Part shown: in pieces, positions 1 through 6,570 of the stretch
How the letters are laid out: each line of letters begins with the position of its first letter
Position numbering within the stretch: the first letter of the stretch is position 1
DNA from: Nodosilinea sp. PGN35
Lineage (GTDB): Bacteria; Cyanobacteriota; Cyanobacteriia; Phormidesmidales; Phormidesmidaceae
DNA: 64,000 nt
NCBI RefSeq assembly: GCF_029109325.1
Contig: NZ_JAQKQJ010000018.1
Coordinates: 1 to 64,000, forward strand
Reading direction: 5' to 3'
Notes under the pieces: model-generated
Told to the model about the DNA's origin: nothing
Database searches by the model: none
Seen by the model: only the letters and a program-made list of their open reading frames with translations
Program-made: the position numbers and the translations under genes

Positions 1-66
1 AAACTTCCCCCCATCCCCTACCCCCCTACCCCCCACCCCCCTACCCCCCACCCCCTCCCTCCCCTA
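1..66. repeat. C-rich low-complexity tract
   Basis: Imperfect repeats of CCCCCTA and CCCCCA fill the spacer directly before the J-domain gene, which therefore has no Shine-Dalgarno sequence. Similar C-rich tracts lie at 1841-1875, 29585-29650 and, as G-rich on this strand, 38536-38579. Confidence 0.8.
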
Positions 67-76
67 AAATGTCTCT

Positions 77-787
77 ATGACCAACGAGACCCACTACCAA
101 ACCCTCGACGTTCACGAGTCGGCAACCCAGGCAGAAATCAAGCGCGCCTACCGCCGTCTGGCGAAGCAGTACCACCCCGACAGCAAGAGCGACCAGGCCT
201 CCCACGATCGCATCGCTCGCCTCAACAGTGCCTACGAGGTGATTGGCGACCCGTCGCGGCGCACGGTGTACGACCAGCAGCGTCAGGGGTTTGTGGCGGC
301 TGACCCGGTGGCGAGTGCCGCCAGCCGGACTCAGCGCGCCGCCGACGCCCAGGAGGCCTATCGCTACGCGCGGCAGGCTACGCAGTCGTCGGAGGCGCGG
401 GAAGACGCCTGGCTGAAGCTAGTCTACGGCCCGGTGGATCGGCTGCTGGGCAAGATTATGTCGCCGCTGCGAACGGAGATCCGCAAGCTTTCGGCGGATC
501 CCTTCGACGATGAGCTGATGGAGGGATTCATGGCGTACCTGGAGCAGGGGCGCGCCTGGCTGGGTCAGGCCCAGGGGAAGTTTCAGTCGATGGCGAACCC
601 GGCCAGTACGGCGGGGGTGGCGGCGGATATCTACCACTGCCTGGGGCTGCTGGAGGATGGCTTGGATGAGCTGGAGCGGTTCACCATGAGCTACGAGGAG
701 AGCTATCTCCACACTGGCACAGAGCTGTTTCGGCGGGTGAAGCAGCTGCGAGCAGAAGCCAAAGAGCGGGTGAAGCGGCTGGTGTAG
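77..787 (+). CDS. J-domain (DnaJ-like) protein
   Basis: This is a probable co-chaperone that stimulates an Hsp70 (DnaK) ATPase. Residues 6-67 form a J-domain: helix II has KRAYRRLAKQ, the diagnostic HPD loop is at about residues 33-35 (YHPDSKS), and the domain ends with AYEVIGDPSRRTVYDQ. The remaining 165 residues are helical, lack the Gly/Phe and zinc regions of true DnaJ, and match no domain I recognise, so this is a class III J-protein whose C-terminus chooses the client. No Shine-Dalgarno precedes the ATG; a three-codon ORF (69-80) overlaps the start. The substrate is unknown. Confidence 0.85.
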   Translation: MTNETHYQTLDVHESATQAEIKRAYRRLAKQYHPDSKSDQASHDRIARLNSAYEVIGDPSRRTVYDQQRQGFVAADPVASAASRTQRAADAQEAYRYARQATQSSEAREDAWLKLVYGPVDRLLGKIMSPLRTEIRKLSADPFDDELMEGFMAYLEQGRAWLGQAQGKFQSMANPASTAGVAADIYHCLGLLEDGLDELERFTMSYEESYLHTGTELFRRVKQLRAEAKERVKRLV

Positions 788-797
788 GGGATGCCCG

Positions 798-830
798 CGT
801 AGGGTGCATCCGCGCAGCGATGCACCATGC
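798..830. repeat. Dispersed palindromic repeat, CGTAGGGTGCAT family
   Basis: CGTAGGGTGCAT is followed by a GCGCAGC-type loop and GATGCACC, so GGTGCATC and GATGCACC form a stem. Related copies are at 29434-29464 (degenerate) and 41097-41128. It sits just upstream of the RluA-like gene and inflates its longest possible reading frame. Confidence 0.7.
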
Positions 831-858
831 TCGAGGGGTCTTAGCCTATGGAATATCT

Positions 859-1812
859 ATGAATCAAGGGTGGGTTTACACCGATCGCATCACCCCCGCC
901 GCCGCTGGTCTCTCGGTGCTGGATTTCTACGCCGCGCGCTACAGGCACTCCAGCCGGGCGGTATGGCGCGATCGCATCCTCTCCGGCCAAATTCGCTGCG
1001 ATGACGTTCCCCTAGCCCCGGACGATCGCCTTGAGCAGGGGCAGACCCTCGCCTACCACCGACCGCCCTGGCAAGAGCCAGCGGTGCCCCTGGGGTTTGA
1101 GGTGCTCTATGAAGATGGGGATTTGATGGCGATCGCCAAGCCTTCCGGTCTGCCAGTGCTGCCCGGCGGGGGCTTTCTCACCCACACGCTGCTGCACCAG
1201 CTCCGGCTGCGCTACCCAGAGAATCCGCCGATTCCGGTGCATCGGCTGGGGCGGGGCACGTCGGGGGTAATGGTGCTGGGCAAGTCGCCCCTGGCCCGCT
1301 CCGTGCTCAGCCGCCAGCTGCGCGACGCCACCGCCACCGCCCGCGATCCCCAGGCAGCCCACCCCATTCGCAAGACCTATCGCGCCCTAGTTGGGGTCAG
1401 CGACTTGCCCGACGAGTTCACCCTCACCACCCCCATTGGCAAAGTCGATTACCCCGCGCTGGGGTATGTGTATGCGGCCTCGCCCACGGGCCTACCGTCC
1501 TACAGCGACGGCAAAGTCATCCAGCGCAGGTCAGACTCTACCCTGGTAGAAGTCACCATTCGCACCGGGCGACCGCACCAAATTCGCATTCACCTGGCGG
1601 CAGCGGGGTTGCCGCTGCTGGGCGACCCACTGTACGGGGTGGGCGGTTTGCCCCTAGCGGTCGTCCCTGCGGCAGATGGCACCGTTCCCGTCCCCGGCGA
1701 CATGGGCTATCACCTCCACGCCTATCGGCTGGTGCTCCCCCATCCCCGCACTCAAGAGCCTTTAGAGATGCTCTGTCCCGCCCCAGCCCTGTTGCAGCCT
1801 GCCAGTGGCTAA
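859..1812 (+). CDS. RluA-family pseudouridine synthase-like protein, catalytic Asp replaced
   Basis: The fold is that of RluA-family enzymes, which isomerise uridine to pseudouridine in rRNA or tRNA. An S4-like RNA-binding region covers about residues 15-70, the catalytic domain begins near EVLYEDGDLMAIAKPSGLPV, and the late motif RTGRPHQIRIHLA is intact. The active-site motif usually reads HRLDxxTSG, with Asp as nucleophile; here it is HRLGRGTSG, so Gly131 replaces the Asp. I recall the same HRLGRGTSG form in some plant and cyanobacterial relatives, so this may be a clade feature rather than a broken gene. The ATG at 859 is chosen because earlier codons lie in a dispersed repeat. Confidence 0.85.
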   Translation: MNQGWVYTDRITPAAAGLSVLDFYAARYRHSSRAVWRDRILSGQIRCDDVPLAPDDRLEQGQTLAYHRPPWQEPAVPLGFEVLYEDGDLMAIAKPSGLPVLPGGGFLTHTLLHQLRLRYPENPPIPVHRLGRGTSGVMVLGKSPLARSVLSRQLRDATATARDPQAAHPIRKTYRALVGVSDLPDEFTLTTPIGKVDYPALGYVYAASPTGLPSYSDGKVIQRRSDSTLVEVTIRTGRPHQIRIHLAAAGLPLLGDPLYGVGGLPLAVVPAADGTVPVPGDMGYHLHAYRLVLPHPRTQEPLEMLCPAPALLQPASG

Positions 1813-1851
1813 GCCCATTCACCTTGGCGAACGCTAATGCCCCCTACTCCC

Positions 1852-2271
1852 CTACTCCCTCACTCCCCCACAGGGCCGCACCATCAGCAGCTGCTCCGCC
1901 TGCGTGAACCCGTACTTTTCATAGAACGGCTGCATCTCGGGGGTGCAAAACAGCTGAATGCACTCCACCTGAGCCAGCTGCGGGTGGGTGGTAACCTGCT
2001 CGATCAGCCTGGCCCCCAGCCCCTGCCCGCGATAGTCTGCCGCCACAATCACGTCGAACACGATCGCCCGATACACCCAGTCCGTCAGCACGCGAGAAAA
2101 CGCCGCTAGCCGCTGCGCCTCGCCATCCCACAGGGCAAAGAGCAGGTCGCTATTGCTCAGCAGAGTGGGCACGTCGGCCAGGGCGCGGTCTTTGCTCCAC
2201 CACTCCTGCCGATACATCTGGTGCAGCTGCTCAACCTGGGCCGGGGTGAGCTGATGAAGAAGGGTGAGCAT
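1852..2271 (-). CDS. GNAT-family N-acetyltransferase
   Basis: This small acetyl-CoA-dependent acetyltransferase has 139 residues with the start at 2271. The acetyl-CoA-binding motif A is clear (VVAADYRGQGLGARLIEQV, near residues 80-98), followed by the motif B region with FYEKYGF near the C-terminus, typical of GNAT proteins acting on small molecules or peptides. The substrate cannot be told. A longer reading frame upstream to 2355 exists, but LTLLHQLTPAQVEQLHQMY is a more natural N-terminus. It is convergent with the RluA-like gene; the stop lies in a C-rich tract. Confidence 0.8.
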   Translation of the reverse strand: MLTLLHQLTPAQVEQLHQMYRQEWWSKDRALADVPTLLSNSDLLFALWDGEAQRLAAFSRVLTDWVYRAIVFDVIVAADYRGQGLGARLIEQVTTHPQLAQVECIQLFCTPEMQPFYEKYGFTQAEQLLMVRPCGGVRE

Positions 2272-2603
2272 GGGGAAATTGCGATTCGTTACGGTACGGG
2301 TTTCCTGACCCATCGGCCCAGGGGAAGGGCTACGATCGAGGAGCAGTAGGCACAAGACCTATCTTACTGCCGATGGCGAGGGCTATCGCTGGTCATACAC
2401 TTCAAGTACACATGCATTGCTGGTTCGCCCTTGCCTACCCGTTCACCTTCGGGTGAGACACACGCGAGTTCTGAGGCCAATTGGGGCCAATCTGGGCGCG
2501 ATCGCAGTTAATGACTAATGCCAGCAGGCTCGGGGCGATCGCCCGAGGCGCAAATCTCTGTCCCCTGCGCTGGTGCTGATTATCCTTACCGGAGGACACC
2601 TCC

Positions 2604-3035
2604 ATGAAACTCTCTCTACTAGTTGGAGTCGCCGTCGCAATTCCTGTAGGCCTAGCCATGCCGGTGCAGGCCGAAAACCCGGCCCACGTGCGGCAACTGC
2701 TCGAAACGAATCTCTGCCAGGGCTGTGATTTGTCGGGCGCAGATTTAACCCAGGCCCACCTGATTGGGGCTGACCTGCGCGACGCCGACCTGCAAGGGGC
2801 TACCCTGGTCGAAGCCAATCTAGAAGGGGCCGACCTCAGCCGCGCCGACCTCACCGGGGCAAACCTGACCAGCGCCTTTTTGACCAACGCGCTGCTTCAA
2901 AACGCCACCCTCGATGAAGCCAACCTGAGCAATGCTGCTGTCTACTTTGCCGATGTCAGCGGCGCGTCGTTTCTCGACGCCACTTTGACCGGTGCAGAGA
3001 TTGTGGGCACCCCCATCAGCGTGGGCGGCGACTAG
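2604..3035 (+). CDS. Exported pentapeptide-repeat protein
   Basis: A signal peptide (about residues 1-23, ending PVQA) precedes ENPAHVRQLLETNLCQGCDLSGADL. About sixteen pentapeptide units of the A(D/N)Lxx type follow, predicting a right-handed quadrilateral beta-helix. N-CxxCDL before the first repeat is common in cyanobacterial members, some of which are lumenal or periplasmic. A good Shine-Dalgarno (GGAGG) lies about 8 bases before the ATG. The protein is 143 residues and has no catalytic motif. The function of this class is generally unknown. Confidence 0.88.
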   Translation: MKLSLLVGVAVAIPVGLAMPVQAENPAHVRQLLETNLCQGCDLSGADLTQAHLIGADLRDADLQGATLVEANLEGADLSRADLTGANLTSAFLTNALLQNATLDEANLSNAAVYFADVSGASFLDATLTGAEIVGTPISVGGD

Positions 3036-3046
3036 CATCGCCTGGT

Positions 3047-3104
3047 TTGACTAGTACTGCCTGGCAGAAATGTGGCCATCGTTGCGGAGGGCGTCAGGTC
3101 TCGG
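3047..3104. repeat. Degenerate repeat sharing the flank of the MITE copy at 32 kb
   Basis: TTGACTAGTAC is followed by TGCCTGGCAGAAATG and, about 30 bases later, GTCAGGT. The right end of the element at 32164-32225 shows the same order: TTGACTGGCTACTAG, CGCCTGGCAGAGGTG, GTCAGGT. This may be a relic right end or part of a larger repeat. Confidence 0.5.
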
Positions 3105-3144
3105 GTGTCAGGTGTCAGGATTGGCTGACTTATGCCTTAGCGTA

Positions 3145-3281
3145 CTAGTGTTCAGTCAAAAAAATAATGACGGGGGATGTGGCTTCAGGGTTCACGGTAA
3201 GCGGTTTAAGGGGAGCCGTGAACCGTTGACCGTAGACCGTCACCCCGTTAACCCGTCAGTCATTGATTGACTGAACACTAG
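3145..3281. mobile_element. MITE-like element, copy 1 (137 bp, no ORF)
   Basis: Perfect 15-bp terminal inverted repeats are present: CTAGTGTTCAGTCAA at 3145-3159 and TTGACTGAACACTAG at 3267-3281. The interior has TGACGGGGGATGT, an inverted repeat around AAGCGGTTTAAGG, and 7-base periodic CCGTNNN units. The right terminus overlaps the stop codon (3278-3280) of the sulfurtransferase gene, so the TAG belongs to the element. A longer relative is at 32005-32178. Confidence 0.8.
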
Positions 3282-4111
3282 GTTTCAACGGGCGTGTGGA
3301 GCAGACGACTCCACTCGTTCCACGACCCATCGTAGTTACGCACGTTGGGGTAGCCCAGCAGGTAGGTCAAAACAAACCACATAAACGCCGATCGCGCCCC
3401 GATCGCACAGTAGGGAAATATGTCGCGATCGGCGGTAATACCTCGCTGCTGAAATAACGCCTGCAATTCCTCAACGGGTTTAAAGGTGCCATCGCCGTTT
3501 AGGGTCAGCGTGTGTTCTAAATGAACTGCTCCAGGAATGTGCCCCGCCCGTTCCGTGGGTTTAGGCGGCTGCATCAGAAAAATTCGCCCCTGATACTCAG
3601 GCAGGCTACGAACATCTAGCAGGATTTGGCTGGGGCTGGCCACTGCCGCCTCGACCTCCTGCAAAGACACGCGCGAACTGGCATCGAAAGGCCTGGCAGA
3701 ATACTGCGTGGGCACAACCGTTGCTAGCCCGTGGGCCAGCGGACGGCCCTCAGCGATCCACCGCTGGTAGCCGCCGTTGAGCACTTTGACCCGCCGATGG
3801 CCAACGGCCTGAAGCAGCCAAAAAATCCAGGCTCCCGTGCCGGGGTCGCCGCCGTAGGCCACCACCGTTGTCTCAGGGCCAATGCCAGCCTGAGACAGCA
3901 GGTGGTCTATGGCATCGGGCTCGGTTTTGAGGCGCAGATCGGGCCGCAGCAGGTCAGTTAAAGGGTTTAAGAAAACTGCCCCTGGTATGTGGGCCTTCTC
4001 ATAGGGGGCCGGGCTCATATCCACCTCTAAAATTCGCAGGTCAGGCTCGTCAAGGCGGTCTTCCAGCCACTGGGTATCTACTAAAACATCGGGGCGGGCG
4101 TAGCGGTTCAT
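3278..4111 (-). CDS. Sulfurtransferase with two rhodanese domains
   Basis: This resembles thiosulfate or 3-mercaptopyruvate sulfurtransferases, which move sulfane sulfur to cyanide or other thiophilic acceptors. The first rhodanese domain (about 10-130) lacks a Cys at its active loop (YGGDPGTGAW). The second (about 150-270) has the catalytic loop CAIGARS with Cys near residue 236, which points to the thiosulfate:cyanide type. CRxGxR/T is the usual loop, so Ala at the second position is a variant. The final codons ...HTPVET are followed by a TAG supplied by the MITE-like element, so the original C-terminus may have been longer. Confidence 0.88.
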   Translation of the reverse strand: MNRYARPDVLVDTQWLEDRLDEPDLRILEVDMSPAPYEKAHIPGAVFLNPLTDLLRPDLRLKTEPDAIDHLLSQAGIGPETTVVAYGGDPGTGAWIFWLLQAVGHRRVKVLNGGYQRWIAEGRPLAHGLATVVPTQYSARPFDASSRVSLQEVEAAVASPSQILLDVRSLPEYQGRIFLMQPPKPTERAGHIPGAVHLEHTLTLNGDGTFKPVEELQALFQQRGITADRDIFPYCAIGARSAFMWFVLTYLLGYPNVRNYDGSWNEWSRLLHTPVET

Positions 4112-4131
4112 AGTGGTTTTCTCAATAGACG

Positions 4132-4602
4132 TTAAGCTTGATGGGCATCGACTTTAGGCGACAAAACTTCAGGCGACAAAACCTGCTTTACCCGATGCAC
4201 TAGCGTGGTCGATATGGAAAACAGCGAAAACCCGATCAGCGGGTGAAATATAGCCAGGGGCAGCGGAGTGCGGAGATGAATGGTCGCAAACTGTAGTCCC
4301 AGAAGCGCAGTTAGGGTAATGGTCAGGGTTTTTATGCGGTTAGAAAACGGCATCCAGCAGGCCCAGAGCAGCATAATTAGCGATAGGCCGCCGTAGCCGC
4401 GTACCAGCCAAACGTGGAGATTCCACCAGGTGGAGTCGTAAAAATAAGCCAGACCAACGGTTAACAGCTGAGCTGCTAAACAGAGATTGAAAACGATAGC
4501 CACTGCATAAAAACCAAGCACGACCCCTCGGGTCAGCAGGGGCGTTTCATGGAGTAGCTGGTCTGCGCTAGAGTCAGGGGAGTTTGAGATCGATGTCGTC
4601 AT
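4132..4602 (-). CDS. Four-helix membrane protein, possibly DUF6220
   Basis: The protein has 156 residues from the ATG at 4602 and about four hydrophobic helices (GVVLGFYAVAIVFNLCLAAQL; GGLSLIMLLWACWM; ITLTALLGLQFATIHL; LAIFHPLIGFSLFSIS). A conserved-looking HPLIGF sits in the last helix. The overall plan fits the DUF6220 family of small membrane proteins, but I am not certain of the assignment. The C-terminus has a short duplication (VLSPEVLSPKV). It lies 20 bp downstream of the sulfurtransferase on the same strand, so the two may be cotranscribed. Confidence 0.7.
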   Translation of the reverse strand: MTTSISNSPDSSADQLLHETPLLTRGVVLGFYAVAIVFNLCLAAQLLTVGLAYFYDSTWWNLHVWLVRGYGGLSLIMLLWACWMPFSNRIKTLTITLTALLGLQFATIHLRTPLPLAIFHPLIGFSLFSISTTLVHRVKQVLSPEVLSPKVDAHQA

Positions 4603-4733
4603 GGCCAGCAGAATAGGGATAGATTTGGCAGGGAGCGTTCGCTGCGTTCCCCAGCTGTTTTCCACCATAGAGAGGTTGCGCCCAGAGCAATAGACCTCGA
4701 TCGGGTACAGTTCGCCAGGCTAAGGGGATACCT

Positions 4734-5408
4734 ATGACCGTCTCTAGCCAACCTGGTACTCTCCAGGCGCTGTTTGGTGCGATCGCTCAAACCCACACCG
4801 AAGCCGACCTCAGACAGCGGGTCATGGCGCAGCTCGGCCAGTACTTCGCCGCCCGCCGCTGGGGGCTAAATTTCGTGGACGAGTTTCCCCCCCTCGATCA
4901 AAACTCGCCGAGGCTGATGCGCCTGGCCCTATCGCTGGACTACAACCCGGTGCTGCGCTATCTGGTGCAGCGCCATGCCGCTGTCCACGACGAGGTGGTG
5001 CTACCGCCGGGGGTGTGGCAAACCCTCTGCCCCCGCGCCGACCACGGCCACGTTATGGCGGGGCCAATCGTCAGCGAGGGGCAGCTGGTGGGCGGCATCG
5101 CCTTCACCCGCCACCGCGACGACGGAGCCTTTAATGCCGACAATTTGGCCGATTTGGGGGCGCTGTGTCTGCACCTATCGACTAAGCTAGCGGCACTGCG
5201 GGCCAGACCCGAGGCGGGGTTAGATTGCAGCGGCCTCACCCCCCGCGAAGCCGAAATTGTTGAACTCGTCGCCCAGGGGCTAACAAATAAAGAAATCGGA
5301 GCCGCCCTCTGGATTACCGAAAACTCGGTCAAGCAGGCGCTAAAACGCATCTTTCGCAAGCTCAATGTGTCGTCGCGCGCCGAAATGGTGGCAAAACTCG
5401 CCGCTTAG
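4734..5408 (+). CDS. LuxR-type transcriptional regulator
   Basis: The C-terminal 60 residues are a classical LuxR/NarL DNA-binding domain: SGLTPREAEIVELVAQG, LTNKEIGAALWITENSVKQ and LKRIFRKLNVSSRAEMV. The first 150 residues are not a phosphoacceptor receiver (no DD...D...K pattern) and look like a GAF-like sensory domain, so activation is probably by ligand or redox rather than phosphorylation. It is transcribed divergently from the membrane-protein gene across about 130 bp. Target genes are unknown. Confidence 0.85.
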   Translation: MTVSSQPGTLQALFGAIAQTHTEADLRQRVMAQLGQYFAARRWGLNFVDEFPPLDQNSPRLMRLALSLDYNPVLRYLVQRHAAVHDEVVLPPGVWQTLCPRADHGHVMAGPIVSEGQLVGGIAFTRHRDDGAFNADNLADLGALCLHLSTKLAALRARPEAGLDCSGLTPREAEIVELVAQGLTNKEIGAALWITENSVKQALKRIFRKLNVSSRAEMVAKLAA

Positions 5409-5496
5409 CGGCGTCGGTTCGGGAGTGGGCTGGCAGAACCCAATCAAACAAAATCTGGCGTTGGTTTCGACTTCGTTTTAGCCAGCCTATAAAAGG

Positions 5497-6447
5497 CTAT
5501 TGCTCAAGCTTAAGCTCCATTTGAATATTGCAGCGCTGATAGGGAGACGGATGCCCAACGACTTTTTGAAACCCCAATTTTTGATAGAGCTTAATCGCAG
5601 GTTTTAGAACGGTGTTGCTTTCCAGGTAAACTGTCTTAGCCCCCAAGTCGCGTGCCGCAGCGATCGCAGCCTGGCCCAGCAGCCAACCGATGCCTTGCCC
5701 CCTGGCCTGCTCAGTGACCGCCATTTTAGCTAATTCGCACACATCCTCACTGACCTTGATCAAAGCGCAGGTGCCGACAATTTCGCCGTTTTGACGCGCC
5801 AGATAAATCTTGCCGCCAGGTTCAATAATGGTCTTGTTTGGCTGGTTAAGCGATTGGCGATCGGCCTCCTCAAGCGTGAAATATTGTTCAATCCACTCGC
5901 AGTTCAGCCGTCTAAAGTCATCCTGAAATTCTGATGAGTACTCAATGATTTCAACCCGTTGACATTCTCGGTCTTTACGCATTGCCTGAATGCGATCTAG
6001 AAAGCTTTTGTTGGCTAAAAGATACTCAAATTCTTCTATAGCCTGCCAAAGATTATGCTGTGTCGATGACAGAAGGTTATCAACGACTTGGGTGACATCC
6101 TGGCACTGGGTCTCAATAGCAGGAATCAGCTGCCTGCCTGCGTCAGAAAGCATGACAACGTTCATTCTGGCATCTTCAGCCGGTTCACCCGATCTGATCA
6201 GCCCTTTTTGCTTCATCTCTTTGACGATGCGGCTAACGGATGGATGGGAATGCCCAATCATTTGAGCTATTTCAGTAATAGAAGCTGTCTCTTGATTAGA
6301 CAGTATGTAAAAGACCGGAAACCATTTTGGGTCGAGCGGAATGCCATAGAGGGCATAGACCTTGGCCGCATCTGCCGTCAACCGTTCGCTTAAACGGCGC
6401 AAACGACTGCCCAGCGCCAGTTTGCCCACCCGAAGATAAAAATCCAT
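5497..6447 (-). CDS. MarR-type regulator fused to GNAT acetyltransferase
   Basis: The 316-residue fusion has an N-terminal MarR winged helix (about 30-145; TASITEIAQMIGHSHPSVSRIVKEMKQKGLI is the recognition region) and a C-terminal GNAT domain (about 165-315; motif A AVTEQARGQGIGWLLGQAA, motif B YLESNTVLKPAIKLYQKLGF). This fusion is a known architecture in bacteria. The substrate that links regulation to acetylation is usually unknown. Overlapping GTTAC palindromes lie 8-25 bases upstream of its start (6453-6470), so it is probably autoregulated. Confidence 0.9.
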   Translation of the reverse strand: MDFYLRVGKLALGSRLRRLSERLTADAAKVYALYGIPLDPKWFPVFYILSNQETASITEIAQMIGHSHPSVSRIVKEMKQKGLIRSGEPAEDARMNVVMLSDAGRQLIPAIETQCQDVTQVVDNLLSSTQHNLWQAIEEFEYLLANKSFLDRIQAMRKDRECQRVEIIEYSSEFQDDFRRLNCEWIEQYFTLEEADRQSLNQPNKTIIEPGGKIYLARQNGEIVGTCALIKVSEDVCELAKMAVTEQARGQGIGWLLGQAAIAAARDLGAKTVYLESNTVLKPAIKLYQKLGFQKVVGHPSPYQRCNIQMELKLEQ

Positions 6448-6452
6448 AATTG

Positions 6453-6470
6453 CGTAACTGGTTACGTAAC
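6453..6470. promoter_or_regulatory. Candidate MarR operator
   Basis: CGTAACTGGTTACGTAAC contains two overlapping inverted repeats (CGTAAC-TG-GTTACG and GTTACGTAAC) directly upstream of the MarR-GNAT start codon. Position and symmetry suit an autorepression site; this is inference. Confidence 0.5.
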
Positions 6471-6510
6471 TGGCTTTAGAATATCACGGCAGGAGCGCTC
6501 GCCACCCATT

Positions 6511-6547
6511 GAAACCGTTTGAAACCGTTTGAAATCGCTTCAAACCG
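6511..6547. repeat. Tandem GAAACCGTTT repeats
   Basis: Two exact and one degenerate 10-bp units (GAAACCGTTT) are followed by CAAACC. The sequence resembles half-sites of the GTTCAAACGTTTGAAC palindrome family found elsewhere in the window and lies between the stop of the hydrolase gene and the MarR promoter. Confidence 0.6.
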
Positions 6548-6570
6548 CCAGACCCCAGCTCATCCAGCCG

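Noticed and set aside
3070..3270. 66-codon ORF across the first MITE-like element
   Set aside because: It is read entirely through repeat sequence, so it is not a transposase or any known protein.
4130..5408. Possible tRNA or rRNA genes anywhere in the window
   Set aside because: No segment I examined shows a T-arm GTTCGANNC with matching acceptor stem, so no tRNA is reported; a covariance-model search would be decisive.
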